Shown piece by piece: positions 11,004 through 24,108 of a DNA stretch of 41,560 bases. This DNA comes from Halocafeteria seosinensis (Eukaryota; Sar; Bigyra; Bicosoecida). Location of the stretch: NCBI GenBank assembly GCA_001687465.1, contig LVLI01000794.1:1-41560 (forward strand), read 5' to 3'. Positions within the stretch are counted from its first letter, which is position 1. Each line of letters begins with the position of its first letter. A program made the position numbers and the translations under genes. The notes beneath the pieces were generated by a model, which had not been told where the DNA came from, did not search any database, and saw nothing but the letters and a program-made list of their open reading frames with translations.

Positions 11004-14000
11004 ATGGTGTTAACTGCGGTGGAAACGCAAAAATTACGCCAGCATGGACGCCTTGTACAGTCCATTACAAGCCAAATAAAGCGCTTATCGACCTCAGACA
11101 CAAGCTCTCAGGACTCCTCAGGGTGGAAATCTCTTTTAAAGAGGCCCCAGTCCACAGCATGGGACCTCATTGATGCAGCTGTAGCGTGCTTTGAAGGGGT
11201 CAACCTCCAGCAATTCCAGGTATGTAGGGCAGAGACCCCTTCTCCTGACCGTCTTTATGCACACTGTTGTTGGGTTTGCACGATACAGGACAAAGCAAAA
11301 GAATTGCTTCCGATTCAGGAATACAATGAAGATAGCAGTGGTATTGTGCAGGAGATTTTCAATGGCATTTACGAGGTAGCGCAAAGTGAATTCCCGGCAC
11401 GATTCCCCCAGGAAAATGGAAAGCAAGATGAGGGCCACGGGGCATCATCGGAGGCTGATCAACACAGTAATGGGAATACAAAGGAGCATGACGAGGATAA
11501 GGAAGCCAGCGCTGAACGCGAGGCTGAGCAAAGGAAGCGTCGTCACCTCAGAGAGGAGGAAAGATCCCGAAAGGCAGCTAAACTTAGTTTTGTCGATGAC
11601 TCTGATGCTCTAAGCGGATCAAACCACAGAGAAAGGAAAGAAAGGAGGGAGACACACGGAAAGCATTTCCGAAAACCGGGTCAGGAGACTCCGTCTCATC
11701 CGGGGGGAGTAGACCCGCATGTGCAAAAGAGGGTCGAGTACAAGGAGAGACACCCAAGACATGCAGGGATAGAGATGGGGAGAACCCGAGACGACAATAG
11801 GGCGAGTGACATGCAACCACCGCCTCCTCGAAGCTATCGTAGCTCCCATGGAGGAAGCACGAGTAGGCGAGATAGTTATTATAGTAAGTCCACTCTGAAA
11901 GCATCTCATGGTTACACCGAAGAGGGTAGCATCGGTAACTGGGACGAGACTCCACACTCCTCCTTATCAAGATATGGCGATAGAACTCCGCTGCCAGATA
12001 GGAAGGATATGGACGAAAATTGGGACTCAGAACGAGGGAAGGGTGACAGCGGATCGTGGGATGAGATGACGCCATTGCGGGGCTCGTCCAGACGAGCATC
12101 CTCCGTTCGAAGTGCGAATACGTCGGCATCGGAGCGTGCTCGTGCCGACGATATTTTCCGAATGTATGACCAGGAAGGATTGGAAACAGACTTTGATCGG
12201 GCATTTTATACAATGGAAGACGAAGGTGGCCCTCTAGCTGCCGAGGATGGGTCTGATCCTCTGGGCTCAGGAGGCAAATTCGCCAAACGCGAAGAGGAAA
12301 TGTCGAAAGTCCGCAACGCAACATCTGCTTCACTTGGCGACGCCAAAATTTCTGGGAAGAGTGCGCGACAAAGTGCCCAATTTACCGACCAAGACGCCTG
12401 GGAACGAAACCGGCTTCAAAAGGCCGGAATCCAGAAGGGTGGCCGCGTAGATCTAAATTTTACTGATGAATCGGAAAATCGTGTACAGCTGATGGTTCGC
12501 AATGTCAAGCCCCCCTTTTTGGACGGTAGGTATAAATTTTCAGCGCAATCAGAGATGGTCCAGATGATGAGGGACAAGACAAGCGATATGGCAAACGTGG
12601 CTCTATCTGGGAGTCCCATGTTAAAGTATGTCCGTGAGCAACGCGAGAAGACGAAAATGCGTCAACGATTTTGGGAAATCGGTGGCAGTCATATGGGAAA
12701 TGTCATGGGAGTGGAGAAGCCTCCCGATGAGGATGAAGCAGAAGAAAGTGAGCAAATTGAGGCAGCTTTGGAGAAGCAAGGAGAGGATGCTGAGCAACAG
12801 AAGAGAGAGGGAGAAAACCAAAGCGAGGAGAAAACCGAGGAAGAAGCTAAACCAAAGGAACGATCGGAAGAGGATGTAGAGAAAGCACGAGAAGCTGTTG
12901 CCAACAAAGATTTCCGAGAAAGCAGTCGTTTTGCGAAGCATATGGAAAAGAAGTCTGAGGCATCATCGGAGTTTTCTCAACAAAAGACATTAAAGGAGCA
13001 ACGTGAATTTCTTCCGATCCATGCTGTTCGAGATGAATTGATGAAAATTATTGCAGAAAACCAAATAGTTGTGATTGTGGGGGAAACTGGGTCCGGGAAG
13101 ACCACTCAATTGACTCAGTACTTACTAGAAGATGGTTACGCAAACTTCGGAATGATTGGTTGTACACAGCCTCGGCGAGTTGCTGCTATGAGTGTGGCCA
13201 AAAGGGTAAGCGAAGAGTCTAACACGGAGCTTGGTGGTACAATAGGTTACGCAATACGGTTTGAGGATGTTACTAGTAAAGAGACGAAAGTAAAGTATAT
13301 GACTGATGGCGTACTCTTGCGGGAATCACTCCGAGACTCTGACTTAGACCAGTACGCGGCAATTGTTATGGATGAAGCCCATGAACGCAGCCTCAACACT
13401 GATGTGCTTTTTGGGTTATTCAAAAAAGTGCTAGAAAGGCGGCGTGATCTGAAGCTGATTGTCACTTCCGCCACTATGGATGCTGGAAAATTCAGCGCGT
13501 TCTATGGGGACGTCCCCGTGTACCACATTCCTGGTAGAACATTCCCCGTACAAAAGTTTTGGACGAGGTCGACACCACAAGACTATGTGGACGCTGCTGT
13601 TCGACAAGTCATGGGTATCCATCTAAGTGGAAGAGAAGGCGATATTCTAGTATTTATGACAGGCCAGGAGGATATTGAAGCAACTTGTTACCTTATTGCG
13701 GAACGTGTCTCCCAGCTAGAGGACAAGAAGCGCCAGGTACCACCTCTGCTAGTTCTGCCAATGTATAGCCAACTTCCGGCAGACTTGCAGGCAAAAATAT
13801 TTGAGAGGGCTGCTCCTGGAACACGGAAGTGTATCGTGAGCACTAACATCGCGGAAACATCGTTGACTGTGGACGGTATTGTGTATGTGGTGGACAGTGG
13901 ATATTGTAAATTGAAAGTTTACAACCCGAAGATTGGTATGGATGCCCTGCAAATTGTTCCTATAAGTCAAGCCAACGCCAATCAAAGAGCAGGGCGCGCT

Positions 14001-15179
14001 GGAAGGACGGGTCCAGGAGAGTGCTACAGGTTGTATACCGAGTCTGCATACTACAACGAAATGTGGCCCAATCAGATTCCTGAAATCCAAAGGACGAACT
14101 TAAGTAATGTCGTACTCTTACTCAAGAGTCTCGGCGTTCATAATCTTATGGAGTTTGGATTTATGGACCCTCCACCAGAGGGAACTATTACCAACAGTTT
14201 GTACCAGTTATGGGTCCTTGGAGCTCTCGATAACTCTGGCAGCTTAACGAGTCTAGGTCGAGAGATGGTTGAGTTTCCTTTGGATCCTGCATTATCCAAG
14301 ATGGTCATTATGGCCGACCGTCTTCAGTGTACAGCAGAAGTTATCACAGTAGTGTCCATGCTCAGTGTTCCAAATGTGTTCTATCGTCCCAAGGATCGGG
14401 AAGAGGAGAGCGATGCCGCACGAGAAAAATTTTACGTTCCAGAAAGTGACCATTTGACGCTGCTTAATGTTTTTGAACAATGGAAAAAACATGACTACTC
14501 AGCGAGCTGGTGCACGCGCCATTTTATCCACGTGAAAGCTCTCCGGAAGGCTCGTGAGGTCCGTGAGCAGCTACTGGACATTATGAGGAAACAGAAAATG
14601 AAAATGAAAACATGCGGCCACAATTGGGATGTGATTAGAAAGGCTATTTGCAGCTCATACTTTTATAATTCAGCTCGTTTGAAAGGGATAGGTGAATACG
14701 TAAACATGCTCACGGGAATGCCTTGTGTACTACATGGATCGTCAGCCTTATATGGTTTGGGCTATACTCCTGACTACGTAGTGTACCATGAACTTGTGCT
14801 GACTTCGAAGGAGTACATGCAGTGTGTCACGGCCGTAGATCCTGAGTGGTTGGCTGAGCTTGGACCAATGTTTTTCGAAGTTAAGCGCTCGGCGGCGTCA
14901 AGGATGGCAAAGCGTCGAAACGAACGCGCTGACCAAGCCGTTATGGAGCAGCAGCTTGCAGCTCACGAGCATAGGGAACTAGTAGAGAAATCTCAAAATT
15001 CGGGTTCTACCACAGAGTATCTGCAAGGGGCAGAAACACCGTCTAGCACGATCAGCGAGAGTATGGACTCCAAGGCCAATCGCCAGAATGCTCCTACTCC
15101 AAAGGGTGGCCAAAGTATCGCCACACCTGGCTCGACACCGTTTGGGCGACGCCGACGAACCAAACGAATTGGCTTGTGA
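11004..15179 (+). CDS. DHX38: DEAH-box splicing ATPase PRP16/DHX38
   Basis: This is the spliceosomal RNA helicase that remodels the complex before the second splicing step. Exons 11004-11219 and 11289-15179 flank a 69-nt intron (GTATGT...TACAG) and give 1368 residues; unspliced, the intron is in frame with no stop. The long N-terminal part is rich in charged residues and contains the family hallmarks [21 protein letters not shown] and [16 protein letters not shown]. The helicase core has [15 protein letters not shown] (P-loop, about residue 670), [31 protein letters not shown] (DEAH, about 766), [24 protein letters not shown], and [17 protein letters not shown] (motif VI, about 970). The HA2/OB-fold C-terminus ([23 protein letters not shown]) closely follows human DHX38. 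The tail ends with basic residues and a Gly-Leu terminus, also like DHX38. Confidence 0.97.
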   Translation: MVLTAVETQKLRQHGRLVQSITSQIKRLSTSDTSSQDSSGWKSLLKRPQSTAWDLIDAAVACFEGVNLQQFQVCRAETPSPDRLYAHCCWVCTIQDKAKELLPIQEYNEDSSGIVQEIFNGIYEVAQSEFPARFPQENGKQDEGHGASSEADQHSNGNTKEHDEDKEASAEREAEQRKRRHLREEERSRKAAKLSFVDDSDALSGSNHRERKERRETHGKHFRKPGQETPSHPGGVDPHVQKRVEYKERHPRHAGIEMGRTRDDNRASDMQPPPPRSYRSSHGGSTSRRDSYYSKSTLKASHGYTEEGSIGNWDETPHSSLSRYGDRTPLPDRKDMDENWDSERGKGDSGSWDEMTPLRGSSRRASSVRSANTSASERARADDIFRMYDQEGLETDFDRAFYTMEDEGGPLAAEDGSDPLGSGGKFAKREEEMSKVRNATSASLGDAKISGKSARQSAQFTDQDAWERNRLQKAGIQKGGRVDLNFTDESENRVQLMVRNVKPPFLDGRYKFSAQSEMVQMMRDKTSDMANVALSGSPMLKYVREQREKTKMRQRFWEIGGSHMGNVMGVEKPPDEDEAEESEQIEAALEKQGEDAEQQKREGENQSEEKTEEEAKPKERSEEDVEKAREAVANKDFRESSRFAKHMEKKSEASSEFSQQKTLKEQREFLPIHAVRDELMKIIAENQIVVIVGETGSGKTTQLTQYLLEDGYANFGMIGCTQPRRVAAMSVAKRVSEESNTELGGTIGYAIRFEDVTSKETKVKYMTDGVLLRESLRDSDLDQYAAIVMDEAHERSLNTDVLFGLFKKVLERRRDLKLIVTSATMDAGKFSAFYGDVPVYHIPGRTFPVQKFWTRSTPQDYVDAAVRQVMGIHLSGREGDILVFMTGQEDIEATCYLIAERVSQLEDKKRQVPPLLVLPMYSQLPADLQAKIFERAAPGTRKCIVSTNIAETSLTVDGIVYVVDSGYCKLKVYNPKIGMDALQIVPISQANANQRAGRAGRTGPGECYRLYTESAYYNEMWPNQIPEIQRTNLSNVVLLLKSLGVHNLMEFGFMDPPPEGTITNSLYQLWVLGALDNSGSLTSLGREMVEFPLDPALSKMVIMADRLQCTAEVITVVSMLSVPNVFYRPKDREEESDAAREKFYVPESDHLTLLNVFEQWKKHDYSASWCTRHFIHVKALRKAREVREQLLDIMRKQKMKMKTCGHNWDVIRKAICSSYFYNSARLKGIGEYVNMLTGMPCVLHGSSALYGLGYTPDYVVYHELVLTSKEYMQCVTAVDPEWLAELGPMFFEVKRSAASRMAKRRNERADQAVMEQQLAAHEHRELVEKSQNSGSTTEYLQGAETPSSTISESMDSKANRQNAPTPKGGQSIATPGSTPFGRRRRTKRIGL

Positions 15180-15827
15180 GCTTTTTTGCTGAGTGAGAAG
15201 CATGGAGTATATGAACATAGGAAGACTCCTTAACATTCCCCCACCCTATACCGGTTGCTTTGTCTTGCTTTGTTTTTTGATACTGACGGAGTACTTGGAA
15301 TCAACATGCTATGCTTTCAAAGTATACAATTGTAAATGCAAGTTGTACTATACTCTAACACTCTACCACACAAGTTAGTCAACTTGTCCACTGTCACCTG
15401 AAACTTAGACAACTTCGAAGTCGTAGCTAATTCCCTTGTTTCTCCTCAGGTTCTTAGCTAAGTGCAGGCTATTTCAGAGCAACTGCTTCCCGTTGGACCC
15501 TCAGTCGCGCTTCAGGAAGTACAGAACTGAAGATTGTGGCAATTTCCGATGTTTAAGTGACCACACTCATTGAACGATACCCCACATAGCCTCGAGGTGC
15601 CCTCTGGATCTTGTTTATCTCCACGTCGAACGGCGCTATCTGGCATGAATTGGAGATGCCAGTACGTATGTCCTTTAGTCAAAATCACACGAGCGCTGCC
15701 TACTTGAAAGAAATTCCAATTCAAACGGGATAATAACAATGTAGTTAGCAAAAGCTATTTGTATTTCACAATGTCTCGACCCCTTGCTCAGTGGCAAGCA
15801 GTAGTAAAGCCATGACCCCCATAGCGA
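15180..15827. other. Convergent intergenic region
   Basis: About 650 bases between the 3' ends of the PRP16 and CDKL5-like genes. It holds two 3' untranslated regions at most. A 79-codon minus-strand frame (15512-15751) lacks any recognisable feature. Confidence 0.4.
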
Positions 15828-18565
15828 TCATCTCCGAATTCGAATTTCCCTTCCACGTAGTGTTTGTGGGTTGGAAAATCCGGCTTGGGAGCGTGGATAT
15901 CGGCCAGCTTTGTATGTCCCCTTCCCATCGTTCGCATTAATCCTGGCGACAACTCTTGGTTTTCCTTCCTTCTTCGGCTGCAACAAGGCATGATAACTAT
16001 TAACAGTACCAGGAGAGTGGTGGCGTACACCGAGTTACGTACCTTTGGACCGCTCTTCAAGACAGGATTGGACGGAGCTATAAACGGTTTTTCAGAGTCT
16101 CCGCTGTTGACATTCGTCTGCTTGGCTTGAGGGCCAGGCCCATTTGCGCGGTTTTCCGGACCCTTTTCCATTACATGGTCCGTTTCCTCGCTTTTTGGTC
16201 CCTTCCAGGTAGCCGATGCCTCGGCTGTATTATCTTCTGCAATTCGCCCAGTCGAATCAAGATACAGACCACCCATAAGATTCTTGAATTGCGGCGGGTG
16301 CTGTTTCTTGTTATCTCGTCTTAAAAAGTCCGCGCGCGTAATCGGACGTCTCGCATTATCGGCTTCATTACTCTCTTTTTGATGTACTTCCGAAGATTTT
16401 TTCTTCGTATGCTGTTTATTCAAAAAGGAAGGATCGTTTGTTTCCTCCGGAGTATCAATTACCCGCAACGCATTTTCATTTCCCCGGGATCCTTGAGATG
16501 TGCCAGCCCGCTTCTGTTTCCTATTCGTGCCTCTAGAGCCTACCTTCTTCTCCGATACTTTGACCGATTTCTTCGGAAATTTCTTGCTTTGTGTTTCCCA
16601 CTTAATTTCCTGGTCCCAATCAAATCCTTTGTGACATGCGTCCGAGTGCGTCGTCGAATTTGCCTTATAGGAAACCGCGGTAGCTGCTGCCTCATTCACA
16701 GTCTCATTCACATTCGTCTCCGGGGAAATCGGCTCCAGTTCAGATCGCCAAGGTTGTGTGACTGTTTTCTTGTTCTTGCTCGATGAAAATGAGATTACCT
16801 TCTTGGGCTTCTCAGGTCCCGTTTTATCGCCTTGCCGTCGCCCAGCTCCTTCATTAAAGAACTCTTGAAGAGGATATTCGTCAGCAACAGAGTGGCTCGA
16901 ATTCGACTTTTCGTCTTCGTGGTCGCTCAGAGATAGTTGAGCCACAGATTCCTCATATTTCATGGGAGATTGTGCATGCTTGGACTCTTCAACAGATTCG
17001 TTTTCTTCAGACTTGCTTTCTACACTTTCAAAGTCATGGTCCTCATTTATTTCTTCTTCTTCTTTCCTTAATTTAGGTCCTTTTTCGTGCGGTTGCGAAA
17101 TGGGAGACTGTAAACGCTTAGCTTGTTGCGATTGCTTGATATCCTTATTTCCCGTATTGCTGGTTAGCGGACTTGGTTTGCGTGCAAAGTTCCCTGCACC
17201 GTTGGCTCTGGGCTTCGACTTGTTACGAGTCTTGTTATTTCTTGAGGGAGCAAACTTTCTTCCGCCGTCAAGCTCATTTGGCGATTTACTAGAATGGCGA
17301 CGAGTTTCATCTCTTACAGGTACCTGGGAAGGTGTCATCCCATATTCTTCCTCCAGGCCTTCAAACCATGGATGATCAATAGCTTCTTTAGCGGTGATTC
17401 GCCGTCTCGGGTCCATGTATAGGCATCTGCGCATAAAGTCCAGTGCTTCACTAGGAAGGTACTTCCCATACTTTTTCTGCAATGTATCATGCCGGTGCAA
17501 CATATCGGGGAATCTCAATCCCTTAAACCTCGGGTTCTTCATAAATATCTGCATCTGGTCTGAAGTCATTGGCCCTATTATTTCTTGAATTACATAAAGC
17601 TGATCAATCTCGTTTTCACCCGGAAAGAGTGGCTGTCCGTCCGTTAACTCTCCCATGATGCAGCCAATTGCCCATATATCAACCGCGAAGGTGTAGTCAG
17701 TAGTACTGAGTAAAAGCTCTGGCGCGCGATACCAGCGCGTTGCCACGTAATCAGTTAATTCATCATTATTGGCAGTAGAGATGGTCCTCGCAAAACCTGT
17801 GTGATAAAGTAGGAGACTACAGTGCCCCGGTAACAATGCTTACACGGAACGACCGCTGTAAACATACCAAAATCGCAAAGCTTGAGAGTTCTCTTCTGTG
17901 GGTCAACCAACAGATTCTCAGGTTTGATATCACGGTGCACAACACTATGAGAATGGCACCAGTGTATGGCCATGCATAATTGGTAGATATACCGCCGAAC
18001 GCTTTCCGCTGCGTCCCCAAGAGAAATGAAACTGTAGCAGCAGCGACGCCATCCTGTGCAGCTCACATACCATTCAAGCCTTTCGGGTTTTCTTCTAAAA
18101 TCTCCAATAAATTTCGTGGAACATATTCGAATACAAGGTAAAGCTTTCCCTGAGAGTCCGGAGAACATATGTCGATGTATTAAATTGGAAACGGATCACA
18201 TGCTAATCGTACCTTCCTTCTGAATGCCTCGTGCAATAACACGATGTTTTGCTGCTCCAACAGCCGTAATATTTTTACTTCGCGTAACGTCGTTTTCCGA
18301 ACCAAGTCGTCTTCTGCAAAGGGATAGGTACACCCGGGTATTTCCATAACGCGGTACCGGGGCTGCTCGTGTCGCACCTTCACTCTCTTTGAATTTCTTC
18401 ACTGCACAGATGTCATTGGTGGACTGCACAGACAACAGATGCATTCAGTTGAGAGCCAAACACTTCCTTGATCGATTGCTATTTAGCACTTACGCGATTT
18501 CGACATTTTAGCACGACACCGTATGCTCCCTCTCCGACAATACCTAGAACCTCGTATTTATTCAT
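15828..18565 (-). CDS. CDKL5-like protein kinase with long disordered tail
   Basis: Seven exons (18494-18565, 18378-18423, 18213-18313, 18071-18149, 17868-18008, 16043-17796, 15828-15977) give 780 residues in one continuous frame. The kinase domain occupies about residues 4-290: [19 protein letters not shown] (glycine loop), CAVKKF (ATP-binding Lys), [10 protein letters not shown] (catalytic Asp about 126), DFG (145-147), TDY (161-163, the CDK/MAPK-like activation motif), [13 protein letters not shown] and [24 protein letters not shown]-like CDKL5 features are the stretches [14 protein letters not shown] and [17 protein letters not shown]5-type kinases regulate microtubules and cilium or flagellum length. 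The remaining 480 residues are polar, charged and probably disordered. Splicing the final 65-nt intron (15978-16042) removes what would otherwise look like a transmembrane helix. Family is certain; CDKL5 as closest member is likely. Confidence 0.93.
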
Positions 18566-19307
18566 ACTGCGCCCCCGTCGATCCCAGCACAACCAATACC
18601 ACGGGAGGCGCTTATAGCTATCCGCTCCACACCCAAGAAGATGTAAGGTGAATATGGAGCACTCTATAAGCCTTATATGATACGAGACCCAAAACTGTCA
18701 ACTGGGGCTCCCGTAGCAAAGCCCCCAAGCGCTACGATCACCAGCCGTTCACACCCCAAACTTGCGCGGGTATACCAGTCTCCTGCATCCAAGGGAAACA
18801 CTCGAATGTAACACAGAAATGGTTCATATCGTACTGTATGTTAAGGGGAGGAAACGCGCCAATTCCTCCGGACCGCAAATCTTCAACTTACCTTTCCCAT
18901 TCGCCCTGCGCAGTACAACTACCAGCAACGATGAAGGCTACGTACAGACAAGCATGGCACGGAAGTAAGGTGCTAAATATTCACACTACACTACACGAAA
19001 CATGCATCTAGAATCTCTTCTTCGAGTCGGTCCGGGAATGGGAGAATCTTTCCTTTCACTTCCAACTCCCTTCGTTGCTGTGCTTCGCTCCTCGTCACGT
19101 CACGTCACCGAGTCTCTGACCTGACGGACACCAGTCAGACATGACCGTAGGAATCGGAATCACAAAAATGCATCTTCTGAAGGAAAATAGTAAAGAGAAA
19201 AATCAATGGATCAGACCCACTGCCAATGCAGATTCTTCGTTACAGCACCTACAGTACAACAGGTTACAAATATGCGGACCACGTCCAAAAAATTGTGACA
19301 TCTAGTG
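18566..19307. other. Intergenic between the CDKL5-like and coiled-coil genes
   Basis: About 740 bases upstream of the kinase gene and downstream of the coiled-coil gene. It should hold the kinase promoter. No element is recognised. Confidence 0.35.
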
Positions 19308-21671
19308 CTATTCAAACGAATGATTATATTCTTGTAGAAGCTGCTCCAAACGATTAGTTGGACTATAATTCCCCTGTGCAGCGGTTGAGGAAGGAACATA
19401 AATTCCATCATCGTGCTCTTGCATGTCTGCTGTGTTTCCGGAAGGTTCATGTTGTTGCGGGTGGCCGAAGGGACTGTTGTGCGGGCGGGAAATGTAAACC
19501 TCGGATCTTTGAGAGACATTTTCTTTCCCCTCTTTTGTTCTAGTTTCGCTTTTCGACGAGTTATTTTGTTTCAACTGCTGCAGGTAGGATTTTGTGTCAC
19601 TAGACATTGCGAAAGTTCCGGTATATTTGTTGCCAGCCGGCCTCATCCTTTGCTGGTTTGAGTCAGCTAGTTCGTTCCTTCGCGGAGCTCCAGCATCTTC
19701 CTCCAAAGAAAGACTTTCACCGCCGGCAATGTTGTCGGTCGCACGCCTTCCTGACCGACTGTCCTCGGCTACAGTAGAAGCCCTTATGTTAGATTCCCGC
19801 GCAAGTAGGGCATTAGTCTTATGTAACTTCGCCTGCATTTGCTGTAGTTGATGCTCATACTTCTGGGATAACTGATCATTCTGCTTATATAGAGAAGATA
19901 TTCTGTTTTGCGCTGATTCTAAGGACGGCTGTAGACGCGATATCTCTTCATCTTTGGAGGCAAGCTGCCGGTTTGATTCTGAGAGCTTCTTCGTATAGTT
20001 CTCTTGTAATTCATTCATTTGTTTCGTTAAGGACTCTTGCATATCGTAATATTGTCGCAATAGAGCATGATAATTTTCATTGTACTCTTTCTGGCGCTTA
20101 TCAAAGTCATCTCGGTATTCCTGTAGTCGCTGCTCAAAGTCTTCCTCATACTTCTTTCTCACATTTTCAACCCTAGCGTTTTCTTCCTGCTTCATTTTGT
20201 CTAGCCGCTGTTCATACTCCGCTGAGGTTTCATGAAGTTCGCCCTTTAAGTCTTCCAGTTCCTTTCTGAGAGAGGATTGTGACTGCGAGTTATCGAACTT
20301 GGATCTATCAAGCTCAGATGCCATTCGTTGATTGTCTTCCCTTAATTGTCGCTCAATTCCCTGCAAGCGTTGACTAGCTACGGATAACATCAAATCTGAG
20401 CAACCCAAGTTGCAAGTTAGCTTACACGAAGTTTTTCAATCCTTTCATTCATGTGGTCCTTTTCCTTCTCTAATTGATTAATATATTCTTTAGTGTCTTT
20501 CAGTTTTGCATCCTTTTCCCTCAAGGCGGTCGTTGTTTGGGAGAACCTGTTCCATAACTTGTCATATTTATCTTGAAGCGTATTGTAGCTCTGCTCCAAC
20601 TCTTTCAAGGAACATTTTATATCCCTATTTTCGATATTCAGCGACTGTGCAGTGGATACCCATCTCTGAGCGTTTAACGCGTATGTTTCCGACTCATTTT
20701 GGTACGACTCCAACACTCCCCACAGGTGACCCGGAACCGGTTGGTTTTGTGCTAGCTGATTATTGAATGTCTCGCCTGATGTAACCGACGTCAGAGGATT
20801 TCCTGTTGTGCACACCCGTGCTTCTGGAGCAGATGTTTCCAGTTTAAAGCTAGTAAAATTGCTGGTGATTTCCGGGGCATCGTGAGTCTTTCGTTCTTCA
20901 ACTGCAGTGTCCGACAGTGAATACGCACCGCGTGTGATAAATGTTTTAAAAAGCCAAATACCACATACCATTTTCTTTGACAGACTTCGCCTCTGTCTGG
21001 TGGTTGTGGTATTCGTTGATCCACCTGTCGTTGTAGCCGCGAGAAGACACTGCATGGACGGAAGAAAATGATCAGTAAAACTGATACCCAGGCTGAAACA
21101 ATTTAGCTAGATACGTACGTCGCATGTCGGCATCGGCTTTCACCGTGCTCGATTCGGGTCCGTCCTGAAGTACAAGTTGTATCTGTGCTTACCCAGCCTT
21201 ACGTAGCAAACCGAGTACAATCCATACCTGCTGCGCAATATCAGCGTTGCTCACTTCCGTCACTCCTAGCTGGCCGAGCCACTGATCGAAAACTTCCTCG
21301 ATGCTATTAGCAGTACTGGCGGCGTCATCCTCATGGCCCTCATGACCATCCTGCCGTTGTACACTTTCCCACCCAAGGTTCCCAACTTCCCTTGTTCGCC
21401 CATCAGGTTGCTGTTCCTCTTGAGCATACGCATGTCCAATATAACTGGTAGGATACTTCTTGACGGCCTTCTGCCGCTCGGTTGCGGTTGCGGTGTGGGA
21501 ATGAGATCCCGCTGGTGGAGGAGGCTCGGGATAGGACCTCAATGAGTTGCGATATGCTCGCAACTCAGCCACACGGTCACTGAGATACTCTTCCTGCTGA
21601 TTGGAGCTCATTGTATAAGCCTTCCGTTTGGGATCAACCAGCATGTGATCACAGCGGAGCAATTCTACCAC
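19308..21671 (-). CDS. Long coiled-coil protein, possibly cytoskeletal
   Basis: Five exons (21228-21671, 21119-21164, 20969-21049, 20428-20901, 19308-20395) keep one frame and give 690 residues from an ATG at 21611, or 710 from the ATG at 21671. The start is uncertain between these and an ATG giving MLVDPKRKAYTM. Residues up to about 150 are polar and acidic. From about 230 to 510 the protein is a heptad-rich coiled coil (ELEQSYNTLQDKYDKLW, RIEKLHLMLSVASQRLQ, QRLDKMKQEENARVENVRKK). A Ser/Asn/Gln-rich tail follows, ending in NRLEQLLQEYNHSFE. I do not recognise the family. The layout resembles centrosomal or basal-body coiled-coil proteins, and its CDKL5-like neighbour is suggestive but not proof. 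The intron 20396-20427 would be only 32 nt. Confidence 0.75.
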
Positions 21672-22257
21672 TTGTAATTGAGCTAGAAGGCTAGTACGAC
21701 CAGACCAGTGTTAACGGCCGATGACGTTTGTGAACTTCACGTGGAGTTACACCAACGTACGTTGTACTAAGAGTGTTGCCAACTTGCCAAACAACTTGGT
21801 CTTACCAAGTGCAGCTGCAGCAAGAGGCAGGTTTTACAGTGTTCTTATGCTCAGCGCTGTTTCACTCACTACATAGGCTGAGACCGCAAAAGATAAAGAG
21901 TGGTAGCTCGCTAAACTTCGGGGCTATGGAAGTGGATCGCTGTTGTTCTATATATGGACGCATACGCGAACTTATACTGACTAGTAAGCGTCCTTCGACG
22001 ATGGCATACAGCGTTTATGGACGGATCTATCAAGCAAAGTTCCTATACTTGCTTACGAAAACGTTTACTGACGGATGAGAAGTCAACGAAGGACATCAAT
22101 AACTCCGTGATCTTCTCGGCGACGCTTGGATATCGACAGCTGCAAATTGTTGAGGCAGAGAGTGTGCCCAGTGGCGCACTGCCCACTTGGCAGGATGGAC
22201 CGCTTCAATGTCAGTACTAACTTCATAGCTCCGATGCCTGTTGGAGACAAAAGCAGA
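21672..22257. other. Intergenic between coiled-coil and TBL1-like genes
   Basis: About 586 bases containing the promoter of the minus-strand coiled-coil gene and the 3' flank of the TBL1-like gene. Nothing else is recognised. Confidence 0.35.
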
Positions 22258-23887
22258 TCAGGGAGCCGTAAACACCTTGACCACACCAGAATTCAAAGAC
22301 GCAATCAAGCGAGTCCCAGTATTGTCCCATCGTACATCCATTACGGGAGCATCAAATACTTTCTTAAGGGTGAGACTTCCATCATGCAGATTCCAAAACG
22401 CCACAACATGATCAAGACAGCCACATGCAAGGGTGCTACCATCCGGGGAGATGTCTATACTAGAAACCGGCCCAATTTCTCCAGAAAATTTGCGAAGTCG
22501 TTTGCCCACTTGGGTATCCCAAACACAAATTGTTCCATCATACGAGCCACTCGCTATCCGATGTACGAGGGTAAGCTCCGGTGTGACAGCAATACAGCTA
22601 ACCTCTTTGGAATGGTCACTCAATATAAACTTCGTCGAGGCATTCGCTGTCCACTGTTCAGACCCATCAGAGGTATGATGAGTAACATCTATATTCCATA
22701 TTCTAGTGGTAAGATCATCCGAGCAAGATATTAAATTGTTTCCCGCGAAATCCCATCTTAATGCATTGACTTCGTCCCTGTGACCCGTAAGGACTTTAAG
22801 GACAGAGCCGCGGTGATTTGCAGGCGTATCGTCCTCGTCGTCAACAGGTTGTCCTGTAAGCCCATACAAGACGATGTTGGCATCCGATGAAGCACTAGCC
22901 ATGATGTAGTCATCTCGCCATGCAGCATCCATTATGGGTCCGATGTGTTGATTGCTCCTGTATACCATTCTCAATTCCTCACTTTCATACCAGATGCAAC
23001 TTCCATCCTCGCTAAAAGAGCATAGCATTCTGCCCGAAGGGTTCCATCTTACACCATGTACTCTCTTTGTATGATGATGCCTAGCGAATAGAAGTTCCCC
23101 ATCAGTATCCCACATACATACGTGTCCATCGCTAAGCCCGGTGACGATGAGACTGCCTTCCGGATGCCAAGTGCCACAGGTTATTTGAATTGGTTGATCT
23201 GATAAGTGGTGCTTTGTATGATCAATGTCTAATAAAAGCTCTATTTTTCCTGATCGAGTCAGTTTCCAAACCCTCGATAAGCTATCAGCCCCACTGCATA
23301 CCATGTCAAAGTAGGAAGTTAGTCCAAGGAAAACAATTCTGGTTTTGGGAGGGTATACATACCACGACAGAAATCGGCTATTGTCTGCTCTTGTCGGATT
23401 CCAACACAATGCATGGATTTCTGACTTATGAGAGCTCACTGTTGCTACCGTCCACTCGTTATCTTTCTCCAGTGTATCTCCTGCACCACGAAATGCATTA
23501 ACGAACGTTCTTGCCGGACCCAAAGTGTGGCTTCGAGCACGTACCTTTTGCCTGCATGCGTAACAGGTCGACAATAGATTCTGGGGCATCCTGTGTACCG
23601 TCCTGCATTCTCTTGTCGGTGTCGTCATTAGAGGCCGCCGCTGCTGCATTCCCCTGCTGTGAGACGCGATGGGTGGTTTCCAGTTCCCGCTCGATTTCCA
23701 TAAACATGGACGCCTTTTGCAAGAGGGACACGAGTGCCCCCGGTGGCACCTCCTGTGCATTCGAGTGGGTTATAGAGGAGCGTGTAAGGAGACTTTCATG
23801 GCCGAAACAGAAGGCTGAATGCGAATACCCGGCCTCCTCCAGGTACTTGTACACCAGTAAATTAATCTCATCCGTATTCAAACTCAT
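22258..23887 (-). CDS. TBL1X: TBL1-like LisH-WD40 corepressor subunit
   Basis: Three exons (23545-23887, 23363-23480, 22258-23293) give 498 residues. TBL1/TBLR1 (yeast Sif2, insect Ebi) proteins bind SMRT/NCoR-type corepressors and HDAC3 in the nucleus. The start at 23887 gives MSLNTDEINLLVYKYLEEAG, an almost textbook LisH dimerisation motif, followed by SHSAFCFGHES and VPPGALVSLLQKA. WD repeats start near residue 130 (IHALCWNPTRADNSRF). They include CGTWHPEGSLIVTGLSDG, VHGVRWNPSGRMLCSFSEDG, VNALRWDFAGNNLISCSDD, SGSYDGTICVWDTQVG and ISPDGSTLACGCLDHVVAFW. Length and order match human TBL1X without its extra linker. Introns are 64 and 69 nt. The gene is divergent from the DHHC gene, only 221 bases away. 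Confidence 0.95.
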
Positions 23888-24108
23888 GATTGTCTCTTCC
23901 TTTCTTTCATTCTGTGTGTGGTAGTACGAACAACACATGTGATATATCCCATCTACAACACTGCTAACGGTGAAAGAGCCCCCCCTGGAGAGGCCCATCA
24001 CTTTAACAGGCTGAGGGTTGTCACATACGACACTATGTGCTATACTCTCTTCAATGCATAAAACTGCAATGTTTTATCAATCTAACGAGCTATAAACCTG
24101 TGGCGTTC
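23888..24108. promoter_or_regulatory. Candidate bidirectional promoter (TBL1-like and DHHC genes)
   Basis: The start codons of two opposed genes are only 221 bases apart, so both promoters and 5' leaders must fit or overlap here. No specific binding site can be named. Confidence 0.4.

Noticed and set aside
10813-11004. A small gene between RtcA and PRP16
   Set aside because: It is 63 codons with no motif and ends at the PRP16 start; it is probably leader sequence.
11220-11288. A 23-residue insert in the PRP16 protein
   Set aside because: It has clean GTATGT and ACAG borders and a composition unlike its surroundings, so it is an intron.
15978-16042. A transmembrane helix near the end of the CDKL5-like kinase
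   Set aside because: The hydrophobic stretch is encoded by a 65-nt GTACGT...GCAG intron; splicing it keeps the frame and removes the helix.
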